The notes under the pieces: model-generated
What the model was told of the DNA's origin: nothing
The model's input: only the letters and a program-made list of their open reading frames with translations
The model's database searches: none
Made by a program: the position numbers and the translations under genes
Shown: piece by piece, positions 1-6,416 of the stretch
Numbering within the stretch: the first letter of the stretch is position 1
Layout of the letters: each line of letters opens with the position of its first letter
From: Bifidobacterium breve
Lineage (GTDB): Bacteria > Actinomycetota > Actinomycetes > UBA12327
Assembly (NCBI GenBank): GCA_943332445.1
Contig: CALQPL010000064.1
Location: 1 to 6,416, forward strand
Reading direction: 5' to 3'
Length of the DNA: 6,416 nucleotides

Positions 1-414
1 CTTGGACACTGACGAGCCGACGATCGTGCTGCTATTGGCGACGTAGTCAAAGCCCGAACCACCTGGGCCACCGGGGTTAACCACGATGGCGTTCTTGTGC
101 TTCTTCGTGTTCGTTGCAGTCCTACGGATGACCGCAATCTTGAGTTTGGAATATTGAGGCGCCGCGTAGTCCAGCGGAACAAGCAACGTCGTGCACTCAA
201 GATCGCCTTCGCACTTTTTCCACTTCAATTTCTGCGACATGAACGGCGCGAGGGCAGCATGAACCGTTGGTGTGGGCGTCGGCGTTGATGTCAGGGTGGG
301 TGTGATCGTAGGACCAGGCAAGGTCGTCACCGTTGGTTCCGGTGCGGGCGGTGTTGAGCACGCGGTTAAGGCCAGCAGGCAACCCGCGACGACGACAAGG
401 GGGAAACGTCTCAC
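1..414 (-). CDS. TAP-like alpha/beta-hydrolase lipoprotein, N-terminal part (3' end beyond window)
   Basis: This is a probable exported peptidase or hydrolase of the tripeptidyl-aminopeptidase (TAP/Slp) family, anchored outside the membrane by lipid. I translated it by hand from a GTG start at 414-412. It stays open to the left edge and gives 138 residues. Residues 1-19 form a lipoprotein signal: Arg2-Arg3, a hydrophobic core (FPLVVVAGCLLAL) and the lipobox LTAC with Cys19 as the lipidated residue. Residues 20-51 are a Pro/Thr-rich linker. The family opening follows: Trp65 and Cys68, Cys74, VPLDY at 79-83, and the oxyanion-hole loop NPGGPGGSG at 113-121. The nucleophile Ser, the acid and the His should lie beyond the window. 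The frame is open upstream into holB, but the signal peptide fixes the start at this GTG. No clear Shine-Dalgarno precedes it. It lies 41 bp after holB, so co-transcription is likely. The family is firm; the substrate is unknown. Confidence 0.9.
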   Translation of the reverse strand, partial: MRRFPLVVVAGCLLALTACSTPPAPEPTVTTLPGPTITPTLTSTPTPTPTVHAALAPFMSQKLKWKKCEGDLECTTLLVPLDYAAPQYSKLKIAVIRRTATNTKKHKNAIVVNPGGPGGSGFDYVANSSTIVGSSVSK

Positions 415-455
415 CCCAAGACCATAACCGCCCAGCGGGTCAAAGTCAGTATTGA

Positions 456-1643
456 TTAGTGCGCAACAGCAGGGTCGCGCAAGGTGGCGAACAACGCCTC
501 AAGCACCAAGCGTGGTGCTGCATTACCTGACAGCGTGGCACGGGTACGTAGGACTTCTTCGATCCGGCGCATGGTGATCTCTGGCGAGGCACCCGCGGCG
601 GCGGCATGGAGCTGAGCAGAAAACTCTTCATTGATCAGCGAAACATCAGCGCCCCACTGCACCATCAAAACGTCTCGGTAGAACGACAACAGATCAAGAA
701 GGGCAAGGTCTACTGCGTCTGACCGAACTCTCTTTGCCCGACGCTTTTGGGTCTTTTCTAAATCGTTGAGTGCCTTGGACACTCCACGGGCTTCAATCCC
801 CCGAGCACCCACCCCATACACCTGACGCACATCCTCACGTTCTTGCGTGTCGCGGCCCTTGACGCTGTCCTTCATACGCTCATCCGCGGTTTCAACAAAT
901 TGTGCAGCCGCTTCAATGCACGCATCCAAGGTTGTCAGGGATGCCGGCAGATTCATCACATCGCTATGCCGGTTACGCGTGTCCTCGTCGCGAACGTAGC
1001 GCCGTGCCTGACCAATGTGGCCCTGCGAAATCCGTGCTGCCGCTGCCGCCAGCTCGGGTTCAGCGCCGTACTTGGTGATCAGGACTTCGGTAACTTCGCT
1101 CGCCGATGGTGTGCGCAAGGACACCACTCGACAGCGCGACTTAATCGTCGCGATGACATCTTGCAACGAGGGTGCGCACAAAATCCATACCGTGTGGGGT
1201 GCAGGCTCTTCAATGGCCTTGAGCAAAACGTTGGCCGGCTTCCAGTCCATTTGCTGGGACTCCAGGCGGTCGGCATCCTCCAAAATAAACACGCGCCACC
1301 GACCGCGAATCGGGGATCCCGATGCTTGTGCGACCAGCTCGCGAACGTCTTCGACTCCGTAATGCACACCCACGGGTTCGGTCATGACGACATCGGGGTG
1401 CGTGCGGTTTGCGACATCAAGGCAGTCTTGGCATTGCCCGCAGCCACCCTCTTTACATTGCAACGCTTGCGCAAATGCACGAGCAGCAAGCGAACGGCCT
1501 GACCCGGGAGGGCCAACAAAGAGCCACGCATGCGTCATAGCTGGGCCGGCTTCGCCGCCCAACACCAATTGCGCATCGCCGACTGCTACTTGGAGTTCGT
1601 GGGCCGCCATCTCTTGACCGACCAGGCCATCAAAAACGCTCAT
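456..1643 (-). CDS. holB: DNA polymerase III subunit delta-prime
   Basis: This is the delta-prime subunit of the cytoplasmic clamp-loader complex, which loads the beta sliding clamp onto primed DNA. The product is 395 residues. An AAA+ domain comes first: the FDGLVGQ opening (4-10), P-loop GPPGSGRS (44-51) with Arg50 where an ATPase has Lys, a zinc cluster of Cys63, Cys68, Cys71 and Cys74, a degenerate Walker B LEDAD (121-125), LLKAIEEP (140-147), and the clamp-loader SRC motif (169-171). The C-terminal half is a helical collar domain with a basic stretch (EKTQKRRAKRVRSD) before LLDLLSFYRDVL. The degenerate P-loop fits delta-prime, which acts as a stator rather than an ATPase, and excludes the gamma/tau subunit (dnaX). 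The ATG start overlaps the tmk stop as ATGA. With no strong Shine-Dalgarno visible, translation is probably coupled to tmk. Length and motifs are normal for actinobacteria. Confidence 0.96.
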   Translation of the reverse strand: MSVFDGLVGQEMAAHELQVAVGDAQLVLGGEAGPAMTHAWLFVGPPGSGRSLAARAFAQALQCKEGGCGQCQDCLDVANRTHPDVVMTEPVGVHYGVEDVRELVAQASGSPIRGRWRVFILEDADRLESQQMDWKPANVLLKAIEEPAPHTVWILCAPSLQDVIATIKSRCRVVSLRTPSASEVTEVLITKYGAEPELAAAAARISQGHIGQARRYVRDEDTRNRHSDVMNLPASLTTLDACIEAAAQFVETADERMKDSVKGRDTQEREDVRQVYGVGARGIEARGVSKALNDLEKTQKRRAKRVRSDAVDLALLDLLSFYRDVLMVQWGADVSLINEEFSAQLHAAAAGASPEITMRRIEEVLRTRATLSGNAAPRLVLEALFATLRDPAVAH

Positions 1644-2281
1644 GCCTGGTCCAATAACTCAACAATGCGCGCTTGGATCAACGACTCCACCACATCGGGC
1701 GACTGTGTTGCATCGACTACCAGATAACGCGAGGGTTCATGGGCCGCTAGATCAAGGAACCCTTGACGCACGCGATCGTGAAAGTCCAGTGACAACGCTT
1801 CAAGGCGATCGGCGCCTTCAAAACGCGACATCCCTACGCGCGGATCAATGTCTAAGACCACGGTTAAGTCTGGGACCAATGAATCGGTCGCCCACTGCGA
1901 CAGCAAAGCAACGTCATCTAACTTGAGTTCGCGTCCCGCCCCTTGGTAGGCCAGCGACGAATCAATGTAGCGATCGCTCAGGACTACATCACCGTTGCTT
2001 AAGGCGGGTGCAATTACCGCGGCAACGTGTTCTGCTCTATCGGCGGCGTACAACAGCGCTTCAGTTCGCGGGGACAACTCACCGGTTGCAGGGTCAAGCA
2101 GCAGGGCGCGGATGGATTGGCCCACGACTGTGCCACCGGGTTCACGGGTGGTCACCACCGTCAGATTCTTAGCCCGCATAAAGGCCGCCAAGCGCGCAAT
2201 TTGCGTCGTTTTTCCTGAACCTTCGCCACCTTCAAACACGACAAAGATGCCGGTTGGTAGCGAGCTGGCTTCGGTGGTCAC
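1640..2281 (-). CDS. tmk: Thymidylate kinase (dTMP kinase)
   Basis: This enzyme phosphorylates dTMP to dTDP with ATP in the cytoplasm, the step that commits thymidylate to dTTP for DNA synthesis. The product is 213 residues, the usual length. Visible motifs are FVVFEGGEGSGKTTQ with P-loop GGEGSGKT (18-25), TREPGG (45-50), the dTMP-binding DRY (103-105) followed by SSLAYQGAGR, the VVLDIDP strand (141-147), and the LID segment SRFEGADRLEALSLDFHDRV (152-171). Arg153 in the LID and the small residues in the P-loop should define the subtype, but I did not classify it. The start is GTG at 2281-2279. It is preceded by TAAGG with 8 nt spacing, and there is no internal Met before the P-loop. The gene lies 42 bp after topA and overlaps holB by 4 bp, which supports one replication-related operon. 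Confidence 0.97.
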   Translation of the reverse strand: MTTEASSLPTGIFVVFEGGEGSGKTTQIARLAAFMRAKNLTVVTTREPGGTVVGQSIRALLLDPATGELSPRTEALLYAADRAEHVAAVIAPALSNGDVVLSDRYIDSSLAYQGAGRELKLDDVALLSQWATDSLVPDLTVVLDIDPRVGMSRFEGADRLEALSLDFHDRVRQGFLDLAAHEPSRYLVVDATQSPDVVESLIQARIVELLDQA

Positions 2282-2289
2282 GGTTTAGA

Positions 2290-2294
2290 CCTTA
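2290..2294 (-). promoter_or_regulatory. Ribosome binding site of tmk
   Basis: TAAGG on the minus strand lies 8 nt before the GTG start of tmk. It is the best Shine-Dalgarno match in the topA-tmk gap and is the main reason for accepting the GTG start. Confidence 0.55.
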
Positions 2295-2295
2295 G

Positions 2296-2318
2296 TCGCG
2301 GACCACGACACCCCGCGA
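2296..2318 (-). other. GC-rich hairpin in the topA-tmk gap
   Basis: TCGCGG and CCGCGA form a perfect 6-bp stem (2296-2301 with 2313-2318) around an 11-nt loop. The stem begins 5 nt after the topA stop and ends just before the tmk ribosome binding site. No T-tract follows it on the minus strand, so it is not an intrinsic terminator. It could protect the upstream message end or tune tmk translation, but that is inference. A stem of this size can also occur by chance. Confidence 0.35.
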
Positions 2319-2323
2319 TCTAC

Positions 2324-5035
2324 TTAGGACTTACGGGCGGACTTCTTCTTCACTGTTCGCGCAGTGGTGGACTTCGGTGGCGTGGGGGTCTTACGCGCGG
2401 TCTTTTTCGCGGTGGTCTTTTTGGCCGTGACCTTCTTTGGCGTGGGGCCTGCTGCCCGCTTCGCCGCTAAGAGGTCAAACGCGCGGTCAACGGACAGGGT
2501 CATCGGATCGGCTGAACTAGGAACGGTCGCATTGGTTTCGCCGTCCGTGATGTAAGGACCAAAGCGGCCTTCTTTGATCACCACGGGCTTGCTTGTTGAT
2601 GGGTCAATACCTAGATCACGCATCGGTGGTGCAGCAGCGCGGCGGCCACGTTGCTTCGGCTGAGCATAAATAGCCAACGCTTCATCAAGCGTGATGGCGA
2701 AGATCAAGTCCTCGCTGGCAATGGTGCGTGAATCCGTTCCCTTTTTCAGGTACGGGCCATAGCGGCCATTTTGAACCGTGATCTCTTGCTCATCGCTGGG
2801 GTCAACGCCAACAACGCGTGGCAACGACAGCAACCGCAGTGCATCGTCAAGGGTCACCGTGTCGAGATTCATGCTGGCAAACAAAGAAGCAGTTCGTGGT
2901 TTGAGAGTTTTCGGTGAACCTTCGGGCAAAACCTCGGTGACGTATGCCCCGTAACGACCCGACTTGGCCACGATGCTGACGCCCCACTCGGGGTGCTCGC
3001 CGAGTTCACGCTCACCGGACGGAATGGCAAAGAGCTCCTCCGCCTTTTCCACGGTCAATTCATCCGGCGCCAAATCCATCGGCACGTTGGCACGCTGCAA
3101 TTCGCCTTCGGTTTCGCGTTCGAGGTACGGACCGAATTTGCCGACGCGCAGATTAATTCCCAGACCGGGATCACCGACCGCAAAAGTGGAGTTATCGCGC
3201 GCATCAATTTCGCCCAGATCACCGGTCAAGGTCTTCAGACCGACCAAGTCATCACCGCCGAAATAGAAGCGACTCAACCACTGCTTCATATTCGCGTTGC
3301 CTGATGCAATTTCGTCCAGGCCATCTTCCATGCTTGCCGTGAAGTTGTAATCCACGAGGTGTGCGAAGTGATCTTCGAGCAAACGAGTTACGGCGAACGC
3401 TAAAAAGGTCGGTACCAGTGCTGATCCACGCTTGTTGACGTAACCGCGATCCAGGATGGTGCCCATGATGGATGCATACGTTGACGGGCGACCAATGCCG
3501 CGTTCTTCCAGAGCTTTAACCAAGCTTGCTTCTGTGTAACGCGCGGGCGGGTTCGTGCTGTGGTCTTGTGGAATCAGCGCTGAAGCAGTGACGGAATCGC
3601 CCACGCTCAACGGCGGCAAACGACGCTCGGCCTCATCAGTATCGGTCTTCTCATCATCGGCTGCTTCTTCATAAGCGGCCATAAATCCACGGAAGGTGAT
3701 GACCGTTCCGGACGCACTAAATTCGACATCTTTACCGTCGGCACTCTTGGCACCCAAGCGCAACGTCGCCGTACGACCGATCGCATCGGTCATTTGAGAC
3801 GCAACCGTGCGCTTCCAGATCAATTCATACAACGCGAAGTCATCACCGGTTAATTCGCCCGCAACCTCGGCTGGAGTTTTGAACACATCACCAGCGGGAC
3901 GGATTGCTTCGTGCGCTTCTTGAGCATTCTTGGACTTCTTGTCAAAGCGTCGTGGAACTTCGCTGACATATTCGGGTCCATACAGTTCCCGCGCTTGGCT
4001 GCGCGCTGCATCCAATGCGGTTTGACTCAACGTGGTCGAGTCGGTTCGCATATAGGTGATGAAACCGCGCTCATACAAGCCTTGTGCCACGCGCATGGTG
4101 CGCTGAGCGCCCCAACGCTGCTTGCGACTGGCTTCTTGTTGCAGCGTGGATGTCATAAACGGAGCAGATGGTGAACGGCGGTAGGGCTTGTCGTCGACCG
4201 AGCGCACTGCAAACGTTGATCCCGTCAGTCCGGACACCAAAGCGTTGACGGTCGCCTCGTCCAGCACCACCACATCAGCGTTTTTTAGCTGGCCGCTTTG
4301 ATCAAAGTCCCGGCCCGTGGCAACTTTCGCCGCATCAACGGTCACCAGGCGTGCGGTAAACGCTCCCGGGTCGAACACACCTTCAATATCGAAATACCGC
4401 GCCGAGGTAAAAGCGATGCGCTCGCGTTCGCGATCAACCACCAAGCGGGTGGCTACCGACTGCACCCGACCAGCCGACAAACGTGACATGACTTTGCGCC
4501 ACAACACGGGCGAGACTTCGTACCCATAAAGCCGGTCCAGGATTCGACGTGTCTCTTGCGCATCAACAAGGTCTTGATCAATCTCACGGGTTTCTGTGGC
4601 GGCCCGTTGAATGGCCTCAGGTGTGATCTCGTTAAAGACCATGCGTCGAACCGGAATCTTGGGGTTGAGGACCTGGAGCAGGTGCCAAGCAATGGCTTCA
4701 CCCTCGCGGTCCTCATCAGTAGCCAAGAGGAGTTCGTCTGCTTCCTTGAGCAACGCCTTAAGCTCGGCGACCTTCTTCTTCTTATTCGCATCCACGACAT
4801 AAATCGGCGCGAAATCGTGATCGACGTCCACCCCGAGGCGAGCCCACGGCTCTTTCTTGTACTTCTCTGGGATGTCAGCGGCCTTCTTGGGCAGGTCGCG
4901 GATGTGGCCCACGCTGGCATCGACGACATAGCCGGCACCCAAATATTTCTCGATGGTTTTGGCCTTAGCTGGGGATTCAACAATCACCAGTCGGCGCAAC
5001 CCATCGGGTGCGGTCTTTTTCGAAGAGGTAGCCAC
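2324..5035 (-). CDS. topA: DNA topoisomerase I (type IA)
   Basis: This enzyme relaxes negative supercoils by transient single-strand cleavage through a 5'-phosphotyrosine link. The frame gives 903 residues from GTG at 5035, or 916 from an upstream TTG at 5074; numbers below use the longer form. The Toprim domain has VESPAKAKT (32-40, Glu33) and the metal site DEDREGE (120-126; Asp120, Asp122, Glu124). SRLSAGRVQSVATR is at 197-210. The catalytic tyrosine is Tyr341 in ITYMRTDS. EAHEAIRP and ERGIGRPSTYASI complete the core. Instead of Cys4 zinc fingers, four C-terminal repeats carry G-[KR]-[FY]-G-[PA]-Y at about 645, 706, 770 and 836. A basic tail (about 873-916) is rich in Lys, Ala, Thr and Arg. 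This is the normal actinobacterial form. I prefer the GTG start because the extra 13 residues (His, Pro, Cys and Ser rich) are unlike the family, but only the TTG has an upstream GAGGA. Confidence 0.97.
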   Translation of the reverse strand: MATSSKKTAPDGLRRLVIVESPAKAKTIEKYLGAGYVVDASVGHIRDLPKKAADIPEKYKKEPWARLGVDVDHDFAPIYVVDANKKKKVAELKALLKEADELLLATDEDREGEAIAWHLLQVLNPKIPVRRMVFNEITPEAIQRAATETREIDQDLVDAQETRRILDRLYGYEVSPVLWRKVMSRLSAGRVQSVATRLVVDRERERIAFTSARYFDIEGVFDPGAFTARLVTVDAAKVATGRDFDQSGQLKNADVVVLDEATVNALVSGLTGSTFAVRSVDDKPYRRSPSAPFMTSTLQQEASRKQRWGAQRTMRVAQGLYERGFITYMRTDSTTLSQTALDAARSQARELYGPEYVSEVPRRFDKKSKNAQEAHEAIRPAGDVFKTPAEVAGELTGDDFALYELIWKRTVASQMTDAIGRTATLRLGAKSADGKDVEFSASGTVITFRGFMAAYEEAADDEKTDTDEAERRLPPLSVGDSVTASALIPQDHSTNPPARYTEASLVKALEERGIGRPSTYASIMGTILDRGYVNKRGSALVPTFLAFAVTRLLEDHFAHLVDYNFTASMEDGLDEIASGNANMKQWLSRFYFGGDDLVGLKTLTGDLGEIDARDNSTFAVGDPGLGINLRVGKFGPYLERETEGELQRANVPMDLAPDELTVEKAEELFAIPSGERELGEHPEWGVSIVAKSGRYGAYVTEVLPEGSPKTLKPRTASLFASMNLDTVTLDDALRLLSLPRVVGVDPSDEQEITVQNGRYGPYLKKGTDSRTIASEDLIFAITLDEALAIYAQPKQRGRRAAAPPMRDLGIDPSTSKPVVIKEGRFGPYITDGETNATVPSSADPMTLSVDRAFDLLAAKRAAGPTPKKVTAKKTTAKKTARKTPTPPKSTTARTVKKKSARKS

Positions 5036-5085
5036 GGTGGAGCAGTGTGACGGTAAAGAGGGGTGTTGTGCCAATCAGGGGGGTG

Positions 5086-5090
5086 TCCTC
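5086..5090 (-). promoter_or_regulatory. Possible ribosome binding site for the TTG start of topA
   Basis: GAGGA on the minus strand lies 11 nt before the TTG at 5074, a long but workable spacing. The competing GTG at 5035 is preceded by a C-rich stretch with no Shine-Dalgarno. This site is the only sequence support for the longer TopA. Confidence 0.35.
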
Positions 5091-5102
5091 GGCGTGGCGG
5101 TT

Positions 5103-5120
5103 GTGCCTAAATCGTGCCTA
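5103..5120. repeat. Direct repeat in the topA leader
   Basis: GTGCCTA occurs at 5103-5109 and again at 5114-5120, an exact 7-bp repeat offset by 11 bp, about one helical turn. On the minus strand it reads TAGGCAC twice, upstream of both candidate topA starts. It could be a paired protein-binding site in the topA promoter. The repeat is short and its function is inference. Confidence 0.4.
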
Positions 5121-5126
5121 GAGCCC

Positions 5127-5142
5127 AGACCTGACCTGGTCT
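5127..5142. promoter_or_regulatory. Inverted repeat, candidate operator or hairpin upstream of topA
   Basis: AGACC (5127-5131) and GGTCT (5138-5142) pair around a 6-nt spacer. The hexamer CTAGAG also appears on each side as a direct copy (5118-5123 and 5141-5146). This compact symmetry lies where a topA promoter or operator would be expected, between the hppA terminator and the topA start. I saw no convincing -35/-10 pair. Best minus-strand candidates are TTGATG (5165-5160) with TAGACC (5143-5138), and both are weak. Confidence 0.3.
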
Positions 5143-5174
5143 AGAGGCAAAGGCCGGGCCATCAAGCAAGCAAA

Positions 5175-5209
5175 AGCCCCCGGCACCACAACGGTGATGG
5201 CCGGGGGCT
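5175..5209 (-). terminator. Rho-independent terminator of hppA
   Basis: A perfect 10-bp GC-rich stem, AGCCCCCGGC with GCCGGGGGCT (5200-5209 with 5175-5184), encloses a 15-nt loop that can itself form CACC/GGTG pairs. On the minus strand the stem runs into CTTTTGCTTGCTTG. It starts 16 nt after the hppA stop. Read on the plus strand, the following TCTTGCTG is a poor T-tract, so the terminator mainly serves hppA. It insulates topA from hppA transcription. Confidence 0.85.
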
Positions 5210-5225
5210 CTTGCTGACTAACTAT

Positions 5226-6416
5226 TTAGACGAGCGCGTCGCTTTCCTCGTTGTCGAGGCCAGCTTCGGGGTTATCGCTAACTGCGATGCTCCGACGCTT
5301 GCTGACAAACACCGCCGCGACGATCACGATCAAGGCGATCGCAGCGATGATGTAACGGAAGGATGCGTCCGCGCCGCTGCCAATGGAAAGGGCGACAACA
5401 GCTGGTGCAATCAACAATGCAACAAGGTTCATTACCTTGAGCAAGGGGTTGATCGACGGACCAGCGGTGTCCTTGAAGGGGTCACCCACGGTGTCACCAA
5501 TGATGGTGGCCTCGTGTGCCGGTGATCCCTTGCCGCCAAAGTTGCCGTCTTCGACGTACTTCTTGGCGTTGTCCCATGCTCCACCGGAGTTGGACAAGAA
5601 CACAGCCATCAAGGTGCCCGCGGCGATGGTTCCGGCGAGGTAGGCACCCAAGGCACCAATACCCAAACCGAAGCCAACAGCAATTGGCGTCATGACCGCG
5701 ACCAGACCAGGTGTAGCAAGTTCGCGCAACGAGTCACGCGTGCAGATGTCAACGACCTTGCCGTACAACGGCTTGCTGGTGCCTTCCATGATGCCCGGGT
5801 CGTCTTGGAACTGACGACGGACTTCAAAGATGATGGCGCCGGCAGCGCGGGTTACCGCGTTGATCAGCAGACCGGAGAACAAGAACACGATGGATGCTCC
5901 GATGAGCAGACCAAACAAGTTCTTTGGGTCACCGACATTCAAGATGCCGAAGTACTGCAAGCGCTCGTATTGGCTAAGGGCCTCATCTTGAGCTTGCGTG
6001 ACGTTGGCGTTTTGGACTGCCTTTTGCACAGCATCCGTGAAGGCACCAAACAATGCCGTCGCTGCAAGAACAGCAGTAGCAATCGCGATGCCCTTGGTGA
6101 TGGCCTTCGTGGTGTTACCCACAGCGTCGAGGCTGGTGAGGATGGCAGCGCCTTCCTCGTCCACGTCGCCAGACATTTCGGCGATGCCCTGAGCGTTGTC
6201 AGAAACCGGACCAAAGGTGTCCATCGAGACGATGACGCCGACCGTGGTCAGCAATCCGGTGCCGGCCAATGCCACCGCGAAGAGCGACAGCAAGAGCACA
6301 CCGTGTCCAAGGAGGTAAGCCCCAAAGACAGCGGAACCGATGAGGAGGGCCGAGTAAACAGCTGACTCCATGCCCAAGGAAACACCGGACAAGATGACCG
6401 TTGCAGGGCCAGTCAA
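5226..6416 (-). CDS. hppA: Membrane-bound K+-independent proton-pumping pyrophosphatase, C-terminal half
   Basis: This integral membrane enzyme hydrolyses pyrophosphate and pumps protons out of the cytoplasm. It recovers energy from PPi released by biosynthesis. The last 396 codons are present and the start lies beyond the right edge; the first in-window codon (TTG) is internal. Family signatures, numbered from the edge, are DTFGPVSDNAQGIAEMSG (66-83; Asp66 and Asp73), GNTTKAITKG (100-109), DNAKKYVEDG (282-291), and HEATIIGDTVGDPFKDTAGP (301-320; Asp308, Asp312, Asp316). Lys104 and Thr107 occupy the positions that in K+-dependent enzymes are Ala and Gly, so K+-independent H+ pumping is expected from published work on that site. 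Hydrophobic segments lie at about 20-63, 108-126, 167-187, 235-275, 328-346 and 355-371. They are followed by a charged tail ending in ESDALV. The gene is separated from topA by a terminator. Confidence 0.96.
   Translation of the reverse strand: MTGPATVILSGVSLGMESAVYSALLIGSAVFGAYLLGHGVLLLSLFAVALAGTGLLTTVGVIVSMDTFGPVSDNAQGIAEMSGDVDEEGAAILTSLDAVGNTTKAITKGIAIATAVLAATALFGAFTDAVQKAVQNANVTQAQDEALSQYERLQYFGILNVGDPKNLFGLLIGASIVFLFSGLLINAVTRAAGAIIFEVRRQFQDDPGIMEGTSKPLYGKVVDICTRDSLRELATPGLVAVMTPIAVGFGLGIGALGAYLAGTIAAGTLMAVFLSNSGGAWDNAKKYVEDGNFGGKGSPAHEATIIGDTVGDPFKDTAGPSINPLLKVMNLVALLIAPAVVALSIGSGADASFRYIIAAIALIVIVAAVFVSKRRSIAVSDNPEAGLDNEESDALV

Noticed and set aside
197..382. Minus-strand ATG frame of 61 codons
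   Set aside because: It is in a different frame from the GTG-started lipoprotein, which has the signal peptide, lipobox and family motifs. The ATG frame has none of these.
415..455. Possible terminator between holB and the lipoprotein gene (CCGC/GCGG)
   Set aside because: The stem is only 4 bp with a 3-nt loop and no T-tract, so read-through into the lipoprotein gene is more likely.
843..1502. Plus-strand open frame of 219 codons opposite holB
   Set aside because: It lies wholly antisense to a motif-complete holB, has no recognisable domain and an odd Cys/Arg-rich composition, and is explained as a shadow of the codon bias of the real gene.
1508..1519. Damaged P-loop in HolB (Arg in place of the Walker A Lys)
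   Set aside because: Delta-prime subunits usually lack a working ATPase site, and this GPPGSGR form is, from memory, standard in actinobacteria. It is not a lesion.
4556..5050. Plus-strand open frame of 164 codons opposite the start of topA
   Set aside because: It is antisense to the Toprim domain of topA and has no motif or ribosome binding site supporting it.
5101..5109. DnaA-box-like sequence on the minus strand, TTAGGCACA
   Set aside because: It matches the TTATCCACA consensus at only 7 of 9 positions, with the mismatches in the central positions, and the second repeat copy matches worse. There is no AT-rich stretch or box cluster, so it is not an origin.
6414..6416. TTG at the right edge as the start of hppA
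   Set aside because: It is a leucine codon inside the gene. Family proteins carry several hundred more residues before this point.

Overview
The window is an ordinary core-genome stretch of an actinomycete (Actinomycetota). It has moderately high GC, GTG and TTG starts are common, and every gene lies on the minus strand. The protein features are actinobacterial: a TopA with no C-terminal zinc fingers but with glycine-aromatic C-terminal repeats and a Lys/Ala/Thr tail; a delta-prime clamp-loader subunit with a GPPGSGRS P-loop; and a Lys-type (K+-independent) proton-pumping pyrophosphatase. From memory, the order pyrophosphatase - topA - tmk - holB - TAP-like hydrolase matches that in Streptomyces and related genera. 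I cannot name the genus from this sequence.

Layout in the direction of transcription (right to left). The C-terminal half of a membrane H+-pyrophosphatase (hppA) enters from the right edge and ends at 5226, followed by a strong rho-independent terminator at 5175-5209. The next ~150 bases are the only sizeable non-coding gap. They hold the presumed topA control region, with a small inverted repeat and a 7-bp direct repeat spaced 11 bp. Then come topA (DNA topoisomerase I), a 42-bp gap with a GC-rich hairpin, tmk (thymidylate kinase), holB (clamp-loader delta-prime, overlapping tmk by 4 bp as ATGA), a 41-bp gap, and the N-terminal 138 residues of a secreted TAP-like alpha/beta-hydrolase lipoprotein that runs off the left edge.

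topA, tmk and holB form a plausible DNA-replication operon covering supercoil relaxation, dTTP precursor supply and clamp loading. The lipoprotein is probably co-transcribed by position rather than by function. hppA is a separate unit because a terminator divides it from topA.

I found no mobile element, CRISPR array, RNA gene, pseudogene or unknown gene cassette, and no evidence of an undescribed system. The points worth a second look are small: the topA start and its leader repeats, the tmk leader hairpin, and the GTG start of the lipoprotein.
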